From: Phytophthora quininea
Taxonomy: Eukaryota; Oomycota; Peronosporomycetes; Peronosporales; Peronosporaceae
Direction: 5' to 3'
Length of the DNA: 64,000 nucleotides
NCBI GenBank assembly: GCA_011947345.1
Contig: JAAVTG010000275.1
Span: 124,001-188,000, forward strand
A program made the position numbers and the translations under genes. Each line of letters opens with the position of its first letter. The stretch's first letter is position 1. Positions 31,906 through 42,996 of the stretch are shown here, one piece after another. The notes under the pieces were generated by a model. The model saw only the letters and a list, made by a program, of their open reading frames with translations. It was not told the DNA's origin and ran no database searches.

Positions 31906-32819
31906 TCCCATCGTCTTATAGATATACTCGAACTACAGGGTGTTAATAAAACCAGCTGAAAACGTACGATCGCACCATCCGTAGGGTCAGGACGGACCCA
32001 GCGCCATGTTCCTTCTCGCGGTGCGACGCTCGACAACAAGTGCGAACGAGCCCTGGAAACTATTTCACGAGCACGAACCGACTGAGCAATGACCTTCTTG
32101 CTAGTACTCGCTCGACGATACCCACATCATCCACAAACGACGATCCTACGCAGCCCCAAACGCAGGAAATAAGGTCGAAGAGCAATAGGATCCATGGAAA
32201 AGGCAGATACAAGTGAAGGCGTTCCAACCAGATAGTGCTGTTGTGGTTGATTGGGAGGACCAACATGATGGTCCAAATTCATAGTCAATTTCGAAACAAC
32301 CGGCTCCCACAAAAACGCTATCCATTCTATCGTTCATCACTTGTCCTCACCAACGTCGGCGACAATCGTTGGGCTGTATCTCTACAGCCTGTGCAAAAGG
32401 CAAGGTTATGCGTCGCGTACTGCACAAGATCCAAAGCTGTTATATCTCGCTGCAGTTGCTGTTGCTTCGCCGCGTAGTTTTGACATGAAAAAAGAATCGT
32501 CTCCCAGGTAGTTCACTACAACTGCGCAGGCAAAAATAAGTAACTTTGGTTCTCCTATCGCCAAACTCACTGTCAGCCTTTCCAGGACGATCTCAGTTCC
32601 ATTGATCCGCGAAGTGCTCGCCAAATTTCATTTGACGCTCTGCAGGAAGATCAAGCTGTGCACTCTTGGGTCGCCTAATACCAAACCAGTGAAATTCTTC
32701 TTTCTACAGTAAACCTGTCAAACTGTCGTATCGTTCTTTGCTTCGTGGTCGTCGCTGTTCACGTTTTCGTCTTCGTTTCCAGTTTGGCTGCGTTCTTTCC
32801 AACCACCAACTAGATAAAA

Positions 32820-33680
32820 ATGCAGGCACTTCTTCCACCGATCGTCGCCCTTGTGTCTGCTGCTGCGATGGTCCTCGGTGCACCCGTTCCTGACGGCAGT
32901 TGGCCCGAAAGCACAGGCAACGTCAGCTTCGAAGAGGCATATCTGATCAAGTCTGCCGAGATTTTCGACGGCCAGACGAAGACGTGTACGACCGGATCAA
33001 TCTCACATGCCACAGCCAAGAAAAGAGCGAGAACTCGACTGCAGTGTTCGTGCTCGAGCCCAATGCGACACTCATGGACGCCATCATCGGCTCCAACCAA
33101 TTGGTAGGCGTGCACTGCGACTACAATGACTGTAACGTCATCAACGTGTGGTGGGACGACGTGTGTGAAGACGCTCTGAGCATCAACGGCGGCAACGCAT
33201 CCAGCGTGGCCACCGTAATCGGCGGTGGGGCTCGCTACGCCGACGACAAGATCTTGCAACATGATGGTTTCGGCACGGTTGTGACTTCGGCAAGCTTTAT
33301 CGTTCCTGTGGCAACTGCCCAAGCAGTCCTCGCCAGCGATTCCTCTACGTCAGCAATATGCTGCTCGATCTAAAGATCATCCGGACGGACCGTGCCACCC
33401 AACCAATTCAAAATAACAGCATCATGATGAACGCCAACGACGGAGACCAAGCAATCATCCGCAACATGTTCGTCAAGCCGAGCATCTTTAACTACACGGA
33501 ATGCGCCTCCGTGATAGGTACGAACGTCAGTGGAGCTAAGCCTGTGTTCTTGATACTATACAGACTCAAACGAAGGGAATTGAAGTCGGCCAAAAGCTCA
33601 GCCACGGCCATGACCCAACGCAGACTCAGAAATGAGGAAACAAGATCCGCTGTAGGTATGCATGAGATCATTTCCAACTA
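32820..33680 (+). pseudogene. Secreted pectate lyase (PL3 family), three or more frame breaks
   Basis: ATG 32820 starts MQALLPPIVALVSAAAMVLG, a signal peptide, then APVPDGSWPESTGNVSFEEA. After one shift: NSTAVFVLEPNATLMDAIIG, VHCDYNDCNVINVWWDDVCE, DALSINGGNASSVATVIGGG, KILQHDGFGTVV. After further shifts: DFGKLYRSCGNCPSSPRQRF, YVSNMLLD, then IRNMFVKPSIFNYTECASVI. The order WWDDVCEDAL, GGGA, HxGxGTV, DFGKLYRSCGNC is the PL3 parallel-helix core. Functional PL3 cleaves plant pectate outside the cell by beta-elimination with calcium. This copy is inactivated. A second relic lies just upstream. Confidence 0.85.
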
Positions 33681-33921
33681 GACATGGCAATGCTGTTCGT
33701 ATATAGAGGCCACTGTGATGGAATGCACGAATTCATAGTCAATTTTGAGCACGATCATCGACGCTCAGTTCTCGAAGCAAAAGCACCCTGTTCAATTCAT
33801 ATGTATCTCCCGCTTAAATAGACGAGCACCACACATTCTATCCTTTCTCTTCCAATAAACACTAAATTGAATCGCTCATCACTTGCCCATACAAACTCTC
33901 AGTCTCCAATCATCCACGACA

Positions 33922-35763
33922 ATGGAACACCAGTATATGTTCGAGCCCACTTCGTCGGGCTATATCTCGTCCCCCAGGAACAGTCTGTCGCCGCCGCGGC
34001 CTTCAACAGCTTCCTCATCGTTAGCTGCATCGTCCGCAGCGCCGATTCCGTGGGATTCGCCTTCCTCGAGCAGCTACAGTGACGTGTGTTCTCCGTCTCC
34101 AAGTGACGACGTGATCGCTCTTTCCGGGGCTTTCAACGGACCTCCGAGCGCGCAAATGGCCGGCAACTGGGACTTACTGGACGATCTCTTCATCAACGAC
34201 GCACTGAGCGCCATCCCAGCCATTTCCGGGGCGTCAACAGGCCAAAACGAGGTCCAGAACAGACCCCTCAATCAAGGCGAAGCCACGCCCGCGTCGCCTT
34301 ATTCTGGGGCTTTCCAACAGGCTACAGCAGCTCTAGTAGCGGTCAATCAGGTTCTGAAGCAGTCAAACCTCCAGCGAAAACAGGAGCCAAAATCCAGGCC
34401 CAGAAGAAGAGCAGAGGAAGAGGAAGAGCTGCCCAGGTCAAGACTGAGCCCTTGACGCTGGAAGAGCAGAAGAAACAGAGACGACGGTCTCAGATCGCCT
34501 CCAGTGTCCAGCGACACCGAGAGAAGAAGAAATGTCTCGTGTCTTCACTGCAAAATGACCTCACAAGACTCACCGCTCAGCTGGAGACGCTCCGAGCAGA
34601 GAGACGAGCGCAAATGGCCAACAATGAGCAACTGGTGATGTACCAGGAGCAGGCCATGACCCAAAGACGCAAAAGGAAGCAGGCTGAAGAGACCAATCAG
34701 ACGCTAAAGCAGGCACTGTTCCAACAGACCGCCTTCCTGGGAGGCATGAAGGCCCTCATGGGAGGAGGGGACTCCCTGCTCCAAGGAGCTGGAGTTCCAC
34801 GACTGGGTACACTCGTACACAGCGCTCGCATCCCGAGATGCGCTGGCTCGAAGGAAGGAATACGTGGCGCACTTTACCCAGAGCAAGATGGATCTAGCCA
34901 ACAAATTAGTGTTGAAAGACACGGAAGCAGAGACGCAGAGACTGCTGGGGACGGGTCAGGTCTATGCGGCTCACGTCAAGATCCTCCACGACGGGACTCG
35001 AGACTTCGAGGAGATGCCCAGCGGACTGGAAGTGTCCATGATGCGCGACCTGTTTGGTCAGGCCCAGAAGAACCGACAGAACGACGCAGCCGACGGTCGC
35101 GTGATCAAACAGTTTTCGGCCGTGTTCCTGCTGAAGGAATCAGACGATGTGACGCTGGATAAACTTCAGGATGTGGCTTTCGCAAGCATGAGAGGCATCG
35201 GCCTGTACTATCCAGGCGCAGGCTACGAATCCCGCGCTTTGGATTTGGTCGAAGTTCAAGATGATGGGACTGCGATGGCCAACTCTCGCGTGTACTACAC
35301 GGGGCTGTCTGCCAGGATGGATCCGACCTATGAAGTCCTAGACGCAGTACACAATCCGGATAACATTACAGTAGAAGCTCGGGTGCTGTGTCGGGAGCAG
35401 CGCGGCCGCGACGAAGGTATGATCCTATGGGACTATGTCGATGAAGACGCTTTGTGTCCTCTACCGGCAGATCTCCCGGGGCAAAAGATGATCCGTCGTA
35501 ACTGCTGTGGTGGGGTGGTGGTTCGCCGCGAGCCAGGCACCGAGATGCTGTCGATGCGTGTGGTCTGTATCAAGGCTTTCTGTCCGCTGGACAAGCCAAA
35601 GGGTCAGACACTTGCTATTGGGAGCATCTCAGAAGCGGAGGAAGCGCGACGAGCAGTGGCAAGACGAATTGGCCTGCAAGCGACCGAGTGCGAGCGGCTA
35701 AAGGACCGCTGCACGGGCTTCGTGTTCCGTAATGTGATGGGTCAAATGGGCGTGACCTACTGA
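33922..35763 (+). pseudogene. bZIP-like transcription factor E, two frame breaks
   Basis: ATG 33922 (MEHQYMFEPTSSGYI) begins a Ser/Pro-rich activation-type region (about 150 residues). A slip near 34250-34400 moves the frame to SRGRGRAAQVKTEPLTLEEQ, the basic region KQRRRSQIASSVQRHREKKK and a Leu-containing coiled coil (LVSSLQNDLTRLTAQLETL). A second slip near 34785 leads to EFHDWVHSYTALASRDALAR and a 300-residue conserved-looking C-terminal domain (MRGIGLYYPGAGYESRALDL, VLDAVHNPDNITVEARVLC, GFVFRNVMGQMGVTY) ending at TGA 35763. It is unrelated to bZIPs A-D. With only two slips in 1.8 kb of otherwise clean coding sequence, sequence error is as likely as decay. An intron could explain the first slip, but I found no convincing splice sites. 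Confidence 0.65.
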
Positions 35764-36008
35764 CCCATTTCATGACGTATTTGTTGTAGCAGTCACGAGG
35801 ACGTGTGCGTTCATTAATGTATGTTGCCACTTGGATTTGGCAAGGACGATTCATATTCAAACTCCTGTAACGAAGTGGACGCTCCGGTGGGGACAGTACG
35901 TTGGTCAAGAGGCACGCTGTGGTCGCTGGTGAGTTTGTTCACTTTCACGGCTCAAGCCACCAACAGTTTAGTGCTCCGGCGGTGAGTATCCACGCTTTCT
36001 TCACTTGG

Positions 36009-36992
36009 ATGTTGCTGGCCATGTTAATCGCAGTAAGTGCGCAACAACAAATGTACGTCAACGACATGATGATCTCTCTAGATCCAAGCGTGTAGCACGT
36101 TCCGCTCGATCCGAGTCTGCAGGGTCTCCGTCCACCACCGCCCAACGTTCCTGATACCTTCGACATCTTCATCGGTTCATCAGTTTTTCGTGACAGATAT
36201 CGCTGCGGCAGAACGCTCTTGGCGATATTCTCTCGGGCTACACACCCTGAACGGCTACATGTCGGTCTCGTCGAGCAGATATTCGACGGAGACCTCACAT
36301 GTCTCGACGAATATTGCAAGCTTGCTAACAACTCGTGGCCTGATCAAGGTCCGTGTCGGTACAAGGACCAAATCCAAGTCGAAACGATGTCCGCCGGCGA
36401 CGCTCGTGGCTGCACGACTGCAAGACACATCCAACAAAAACTAATTCGTGACGAGGAGTTCTGTCTTCAAGTTGATGCCCACAGCAACTTCGTTAAAGGT
36501 TGGGACGAATTGTTACTGGAAGATTGGACTCGTGCGGACAACGAGATGGCTGTGCTGACGACGTATCCCCATTCTACTGAACATGACGCTAATCTTGACC
36601 AAGGCAAACTACTTGACGTGCCTGCTTATCCACATCTCTGTGGTATTAGGCAATACGAGAACGGACTCGTCCAGTCCTGGGCATCTGGTATCATCTCGAC
36701 ACTGCAGTTGAGTGGTGGCTTGTCCTTCAGTAAATGCCACGCTGAGCGGAATGCTCCAGTGGATCCCCATCTCTCATGGCTCTGGGATGGCGCAGAGTTC
36801 CTTCGTTCTGCCATTTTATGGACTCATGGCTACGATCTCTACTCTTCTAGCAAGAATGGCTCCGTCATAACGCCAAGAATGCTAACCAACGGTGGTATTA
36901 GAAGACGGGGTAGTAGACAATGGATCATGTCAACAACGTCGCTGGGAATTTTACACCGACGCTTTGGTTGTGGAGGAAATTGCTAATGGAGA
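36009..36992 (+). pseudogene. GlcNAc-transferase-like (GT60 type), copy GT1
   Basis: ATG 36009 (MLLAMLIAVSAQQQ) starts a signal peptide, then ISLDPSV followed by TAG at 36093 where paralogs have Gln (VQHVPLDPS). The same frame continues through FDIFIGSSVFRDRYRCGRTL, ERLHVGLVEQIFDGDL, CTTARHIQQKLIRDEEFCLQ, VDAHSNFVKGWDELLLEDW, GGLSFSKCHAERNAPVDPHL and WTHGYDLYSSS. After that a deletion joins to a fragment matching VVEEI near the family C terminus. About 430 bases (36125-36555) are almost identical to GT3 and then differ sharply. Nonsense codon plus deletion make it a pseudogene. Confidence 0.75.
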
Positions 36993-37303
36993 TTAACAAC
37001 TCGATGCGATCTCTTTCTCGGGCATTTCGTTGGATGACAACGAGAGAAAAGTGACTTCTTATGCTTGCTGGTTCTCTGCGGTCTTGTTGTGTCAATTTTG
37101 CGTATGTCATTGCCGTTGCGAGTTACTTGATGCCCACAATTGCTGAAGACGTCGAAGATGATCATACGGTGTGATACGGCTGTTTCCAGCTTTCTTCTGC
37201 ACGCATGCTGGATCGCTAGAAGTTGTAACGATCCCTAGCTCGCGTACGTGGATGAACTGAATGGCGTCGCCGAGGTCAGTCTTCCTTTTGCTTCATCAGG
37301 ACA

Positions 37304-38948
37304 ATGCTACGCATTTTATCGTCGGTGGTGCTGCTGGGGGTGGCGTTGGCTCGAACGAATGAGACCACCATCTACTGGGACAACTGGACCAAGTCGGGGC
37401 CGCTGGACCCCACCGGGCAGCACATTCCGCTGGATCCAACGCAGCGCCACCTGAGACCACCGCCGGCTCGAGTCCCGGACAAACCCTTCGAAATGTTCGT
37501 CGGGTCCTCGGTCTTCCGAGACGGCTGGCGGTGCGGCAAGACCATCTTCACGGCGCTCAAGCGAGCCAAGAACCCGGACCGACTGCGGTTCGGCATCTTG
37601 GAGCAAGTGTACGAAGGAGACCCGAGATGTCTGGACGAGTACTGCAAGATGGCTGCTGAGGAGTGGCCCGACGACACGGACTGCCGGTACAAGAAGAACA
37701 TCGTGATCGATACGAGAGACGCTGGACAGTCTGCGGGCTGCACCACTGCTCGCCACTTGCAGCAGAGACTGGTGGGGGCCAGGAGTTCTGTCTGCAAGTG
37801 GACGGCCACAGCGTCTTCACCAACAACTGGGACGAGAATCTGGTGACGGACTGGGCGTCGGTGGACAACGAGATGGCGGTCTTCACCATGTATCCCCACC
37901 ACACGCACGAGAACATGATCAAGCCGAACGGAGACAACAATGTCATCAACTCCGTCCCTCACCTCTGCACTCTGATCAAAGGAAACACTGGCCTAACAAG
38001 AATTGTCGGTGCGAGTATGATCGAGAACTCCAAGATGCCGCAGATGGCAGCGCTGTGGGGTGGCGGCTTCTCGTTCAGTAAATGTCATGCTGAAAAGCGT
38101 GTGCTGGTGGACTCGCACACGCCGTGGCTCTGGGACGGCGAGGAATTCCTGCGGTCTGCGAACTACTGGACGTACGGCTACGACTTGTACTCTCCCAGCA
38201 TGCTGGGCAACGTGCTGTACCACAACTACTCGGAGAAACCGGCCAGCTTCTGGGCGTCTCCGATCGACCCGAAGAAGAAGGAACTCGACGCCGAAATGAG
38301 TCGTAATCGCTTCAAACTGCGTGTCGGGATGCCATTCAAAGGTCCGGTTGACGCATTGTCGCTCAAGAAGTACGGCTTCGGCAGGGTGCGCAGCTTCGAG
38401 CAATACCTCGAGTTCGGGAACGTCACGTTTGAAGGCTGGATGAACGACACGAACTCTTGCGGTCAGCTGCACTGGGTGCCATACACGAATGCTACGGAAG
38501 TGGAGGAGCTGGTAGGCGGTGGTTGGAAGTTGCACGGTGAGGCAGCACAGCATGTCGAACCAGAACCTGCCAAAGAGGAGGTTGAGCCCAAACCAGTTAT
38601 CAAGGACGAAGAGAAGGAAGACGGGGAGTGGCAGGACAACCAAGTTCATCACGACGATGCTGATCTAGAGAACAGTGGCTTGGATATAGAAGGTAACGAG
38701 GGAAGTGACCATCAAGTGCTTCACGCGAAACATGGGGAAGGATCATCGACGACGAGCTAGAAGCAGCGAAAGTATTGCAGTTGCGGCATGATGAGGCTAC
38801 TCAAGCAAAGGAATCGGGGGCTCCGATGGGGATCATTGTTTTTGTAGTTATGGCGGCGCTGTTCGTGGCCGTCTCGAACGACACGAGAGCGCAGGCTCTT
38901 CGGAGTGGAAGTTGCTCTACGAGTCGAATGCACCGCAGTATTGAGTAA
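37304..38948 (+). pseudogene. GlcNAc-transferase-like (GT60 type), copy GT2, two frame breaks
   Basis: ATG 37304 (MLRILSSVVLLGVALA) is a signal peptide. The domain follows: FEMFVGSSVFRDGWRCGKTI, FGILEQVYEGDPRCLDEYC, CTTARHLQQRL. One base is missing near 37775, and the other frame continues EFCLQVDGHSVFTNNWDEN, GGGFSFSKCHAEKRVLVDSH, WLWDGEEFLRSANYW, YGYDLYSPSMLGN, LHWVPYTNATEVEELVGGGW and an acidic tail. Near 38745 the frame slips again: the frame ending at TAG 38760 lacks the membrane anchor, while the shifted frame holds APMGIIVFVVMAALFVAVSN to TAA 38948. The 3' 570 bases are nearly identical to GT4. The family likely transfers GlcNAc to hydroxyl groups of proteins in the secretory path (inferred from PF11397-like motifs). 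Confidence 0.75.
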
Positions 38949-39437
38949 CTTGAACAGGACTCTTTTGCGCCACAATTCACAGTAAACTACCGACGTCTGC
39001 AGCACTTGGAACTCACTGCTAACGGCTCTTTCGATCAGATAGCAATCTGATCCAGCGATCGGTTGCTTTCTGGGCGCTTTCTCCCGAAAATCGGCGACCA
39101 GAAGGATACTGCGTTTTGGAATCAGCGCCAAGACACGTGCTCGTCGTAACCATAGAGAGCCAACAATTTTCGGATGCAGGTGAAAGCCTTCCACAGAACG
39201 TGGGCCGGAAACTCATCGAGCTACCAACATGACGGCGGTGGTGATGTCAGACGCTTCCTGGTGAAGTCGAGATGGCTGTAAGGCCACTGGTCTCAAATCA
39301 CCTCCACCCGACTCGTATGCAACATAGTACCAAACGTTCCATGCTCTAAGTTGTAACGAAATGCGTTGATAACATTAATACCGCGATCGGTGTCCTCGCC
39401 TCGCTGTCCTGCAACGCCTTGCAGGTCTGTCTACTTC
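38949..39437. other. Intergenic, no supported gene
   Basis: 3' flanks of GT2 and of the GPI-anchored protein gene; only shadow frames. Confidence 0.4.
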
Positions 39438-40259
39438 TTAGTTCATGGCACCGACGAGCGCGACGGCCACTACCGCCGACAGGATCATGACGACGTTCGA
39501 CTGCTGCGCGATGGACGCGGGGCTGCTGGATCCGGCGGTGCTGCTGCTCGTGCTCGACTCGGTGGACGCGTTGCCGCTGCTCGATCCCGACGCCGACGAC
39601 GTCAGCGAGTACGAGTCAGCGATACCAACACCGGCGGCGTTGCGCTCGGCGACGGTGTCGAGGATCTCCTGCGGGCAGATGGCCGAGCAGTTGAAGCGCT
39701 TGACACCGGCCAACTGCTTGTCAGCGGCGTCGTTCTGCGCAATGCACGACATGCACGTGTGGCAGATGGAGGCCGGCTCGGTGGCCGTGGTGTTAATCTC
39801 CTTGACGCAGTGGAGCTTCTCGGCGCAGATCGGGCCTTCCTCGGTCGAGGTGGTGATGTAGCCGTACGAGTCGACGCACTGCAGCGAGTCGCTGCACTCA
39901 CCGAACTGCGGCACTGTGCCCGATGTGGCGTTCGGACTGGCCGAGTTCTGGCACGTGTTGGCGTCCTCCGACTTGCACTCGCACATCTTCTTCTCCTTGC
40001 CGTTCTGCTTGCCCTGCGAGACGCATTCGAGCTGGTAGCCGTTGAGCTCGGCGCAGTTGTCGTCGCACTCGAGCGACAGGAACTGCAGCGGGCACTTTTT
40101 CGGGTTGTACTCGGTGCCCATGAACACCGTGGTGCCCGTCTCGGACTGCACCGTGGTGCCGTTCGTGCCCACCGACATGGTGAGGCTGCCACTGTTGCTT
40201 TGGGCCGTCACGACCGAGGCGGCGAGCGCCAAAAGCTTGGAAACGGAGCCGAAAGCCAT
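39438..40259 (-). CDS. Secreted Cys-rich protein with predicted GPI anchor
   Basis: ATG 40259 (MAFGSVSKLLALAASVVTAQ), 273 residues, intact. The frame stays open upstream but the initiator element and signal peptide fix this start. After the signal peptide come CPLQFLSLECDDNCAELNGY, CVSQGKQNGKEKKMCECKS, a second Cys cluster (CSDSLQCVDSYGYI, CAEKLHCVKEIN, CHTCMSCIAQND) and FNCSAICPQEIL, all outside the membrane and several N-glycosylation sequons. A Ser/Ala/Thr-rich stalk follows, then a terminal hydrophobic helix SNVVMILSAVVAVALVGAMN without a charged tail, the arrangement of a GPI signal. Probably a cell-surface protein; no enzyme motif. GC3 is very high and there are no lesions, so it behaves like a conserved gene, not like the families around it. 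Confidence 0.8.
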   Translation of the reverse strand: MAFGSVSKLLALAASVVTAQSNSGSLTMSVGTNGTTVQSETGTTVFMGTEYNPKKCPLQFLSLECDDNCAELNGYQLECVSQGKQNGKEKKMCECKSEDANTCQNSASPNATSGTVPQFGECSDSLQCVDSYGYITTSTEEGPICAEKLHCVKEINTTATEPASICHTCMSCIAQNDAADKQLAGVKRFNCSAICPQEILDTVAERNAAGVGIADSYSLTSSASGSSSGNASTESSTSSSTAGSSSPASIAQQSNVVMILSAVVAVALVGAMN

Positions 40260-40305
40260 CGGTGGTGGTGGTAGTGAACTTGGTGGTGGTGAAGTCGTCC
40301 GAGCC

Positions 40306-40321
40306 AAATTGCAGAATGACC
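40306..40321 (-). promoter_or_regulatory. Oomycete initiator element of the GPI-protein gene
   Basis: On the minus strand GGTCATTCTGCAATTT matches the consensus GCTCATTYYNCAWTTT at 15 of 16 positions, 47-62 bases before ATG 40259. Confidence 0.75.
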
Positions 40322-41318
40322 GGAGCAGACCACCAGGGCCGAGCGGAGACCCAAGTCCAATCTTATGCGCGGCCCAGCTGGCTTGAGGAGCGTGTCGTGC
40401 ATCGCGGACCGACTCTCGCCGATCTTTCCGTGCTTTTCTGCCTGAAGTTTTCGCACTTGCATTTTGCTGTTTGGGGCTTTCGCTGTGCGGCGGATTTGAA
40501 AGGAAGCGACACGAAATGCCAAGGCCAAACCCGAGCTTTGCAAGTGTGTGGCTTTGGTCAAGGCGAACAATGCAAAGGCGTTGATGCCCATCGAAGCTGC
40601 AGACTCTGGAGACACTTTCGCCTCGACGCAAAGGCGTGAGCTGCGGCTTTCAAAGGGAACGGCGCCAACGGGGCCGGTCTATGGCGAGTCCGGCGTTGCG
40701 AGCCTTGAATTGCCCTGTTAGCTACGGACCGCTACGGCGGACACGTCCCACGCCAGCCAGCATGAAAGAAAATGCCCAACGACGCACTTGAGACTGTAGC
40801 GCTGCCCGGGACAAGTTGTGTCTGTACCACTTCGGAGCTGACGCCAGGGGCACCTGATCGCGCCTGAAAGTTTGGCAGCAGCGTCAAAATTCGCGCAAGT
40901 TGAGTCAGAAGATGTTGAAACGAGCATGACACCACCACCATACGATGGTGGTGGTGTTGAAGCCTTTCGACGTTGCACACGGCTCAGCTGGTGAGCTCCA
41001 CTCCAGCACTGCTTGTCTTTCGGTGGCGTCGGCCATTTGAGTAGATGAGCACACGCCTTATCTGGCCACTTGAGTTGCAGACATCTACTTCACCAAGAAG
41101 CATCTGGTGGAGCGCTCGGCGTTCGACTTTGTAGAGCTCGTCGCCACCACAACGCGCGTGTGTTGGTAGCCGTCCGGAACTTTCAGCTTTGAGAAGCATC
41201 CGCCTGACACCACCAGACGCATCACCTTCACCTGCAGGAAAAAATTGTTGGTGCTCTATGGCTGTGGTGATATCGCTGACATATATTTTTCATCATTGTT
41301 GGTGTTTCAGTGGCAAAC
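40322..41318. other. Intergenic, no supported gene; contains a perfect hairpin
   Basis: 5' flank of the GPI-protein gene and 3' flank of GT3. Only low-complexity or shadow frames. The hairpin at 40929-40957 is listed separately. Confidence 0.4.
40929..40957. repeat. Perfect 13-bp inverted repeat, 3-base loop
   Basis: ACACCACCACCAT and ATGGTGGTGGTGT are exact reverse complements around ACG. The stem is followed by GTTGAAGCC, without a T run. Confidence 0.9.
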
Positions 41319-42780
41319 TCATTTTCTTTGGCGTCGACGAGGGTCCGAGACGTACACAAACAGCGTAGCCACCACTGCTCCGCATAGAACCCATAACGGC
41401 GCAGCAAGTAGAGCTTTAGGCTCGATCTTGTCAAACTTACTCTTGTCCGAGGCGCTGGCAGATTGGATGGCGTTGTTGTCAACCAGCGAGGCGCTCTTGA
41501 AGGAGTTTGGGTAGAGCTTCCACTCACCACCGACGATTTCTTCCACCACCGTCGCGTTCGCGTACGGCACCCAGTGGAGTTGGCCACAAGCTCCGTAGTC
41601 TTCCACTCCGTCCTTAAACGACGACCCCGTGAACTTGATGAAGTCGGAGAAGGACCTCGCAGTCCCAAAGCTGTACTTGTCCAGCTCAAATGTATCGATC
41701 CGTCCCTTGACTGGGAGTCCGATCTGCAGTTTGTAGCGATTGACAGACATTTCCTTTTCCTGGTTCTTGGTCTTCTCGTCAACATTCGTCTTCCAGCCCA
41801 GTTGGTTGGCGTTCTTGGTGTAGTTGTGCGTGACGACGGAGCCATTCTCGCTCGGTGAGTACAGATCGTAGCCGTGCGTCCACAGGATCGCAGAGCGCAG
41901 GAATTCCTCACCACTCCAAAGCCACGGAAGATGAGGATCTACCGGCGCATTCCGCTCGGCGTGGCATTTGCCGAAGGATAAACCACCTCCCCAGTACGCT
42001 CCTACACAGCAAATGTTAATTAGTTTGCTAATACGATAGCAATCCAAGCAACAACTCACCGAGTTGCGGCGTCTGGTGGTTGTAGATCATCCCGGAAAAC
42101 GGATACATGACGAGACCGCCACTGTGCTGGTTAATGGCGCACAAATGAGGATACGCCCACATGTGCGGCAGCTCGCCGTCGTCTGTTGGGTCTGCGTAGT
42201 TGGCGTGAGGATACGTCATCAGCACAGCCATCTCGTTGTCCGCACGAGTCCAATCTTCCAGTAACAATTCGTCCCAACCTTTAACGAAGTTGCTGTGGGC
42301 ATCAACTTGAAGACAGAACTCCTCGTCACGAATTAGTTTTTGTTGGATGTGTCTTGCAGTCGTGCAGCCACGAGCGTCGCCGGCGGACATCGTTTCGACT
42401 TGGATTTGGTCCTTGTACCGACACGGACCTTGATCAGGCCACGAGTTGTTAGCAAGCTTGCAATATTCGTCGAGACATGTGAGGTCTCCGTCGAATATCT
42501 GCTCGACGAGACCGACATGTAGCCGTTCAGGGTGTGTAGCCCGAGAGAATATCGCCAAGAGCGTTCTGCCGCAGCGATACCCGTCACGAAAAACTGATAA
42601 ACCGATGAAGATGTCGAAGGTATCGGGAACGTTGGGCGGTGGTGGACGGAGACCCTGCAGACTCGGATCGAGCGGAACGTGTTGCACGTTTGGATCCAAG
42701 TCGATTTTCGTGTCTCGAACCTTGATCTGTTGCTCGCCACTCTCGGCAAAAGATGGTGCCGATAAAAGTGCTAACCCCAT
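41319..42780 (-). CDS. GlcNAc-transferase-like (GT60 type), copy GT3, intact with one intron
   Basis: ATG 42780 (MGLALLSAPSFAES, short signal peptide). Exons 42780-42060 and 42001-41319 join across a 58-nt GTGAGT...GTGTAG intron to 467 residues. Domain blocks: FDIFIGLSVFRDGYRCGRTL, ERLHVGLVEQIFDGDLTC, GCTTARHIQQKLIRDEEFCL, QVDAHSNFVKGWDELLLEDW, then after the intron AYWGGGLSFGKCHAERNAPV, FLRSAILWTHGYDLYSPSEN, LHWVPYANATVVEEIVGGEW. It ends in a membrane helix (APLWVLCGAVVATLFVYV) and a basic cytosolic tail (SDPRRRQRK). The pattern matches PF11397 enzymes: VFRD start, TxAR, LQxDxH metal/nucleotide site, GE...THGYD. Expected reaction: UDP-GlcNAc to Ser/Thr or hydroxyproline of a protein. Here the signal and tail anchor put the domain in the lumen or outside. 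One of only two frame-intact copies (with GT5). Confidence 0.8.
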
Positions 42781-42996
42781 GCTATGAAGGAGATGATGCT
42801 CATGGTAGCTTGTGTCGTCTACGGGAACTTGTAGTGTGAGAGAATACTTATTCTGTGAACCAAATGGTGGAAACCATTTCAGACAAAGCGCAGAGTTTTT
42901 CTACTTTCGATCTGCTACGTAATGAGGGTCTAATGGTTGGCTCTATCGAATGAAGGTTTCTACAGATTGTGGAAAGAAACTATGCCTACTTTTGCT

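Noticed and set aside
34452..35162. Separate bZIP gene starting at 34452
   Set aside because: No ATG at that position; the frame continues upstream with related sequence, so it is the middle part of the frame-broken gene 33922-35763.
39366..40274. Long plus-strand frame opposite the GPI-anchored protein gene
   Set aside because: Arg/Gly/Ala/His-rich antisense shadow of a high-GC3 gene; no ATG start supported by context.
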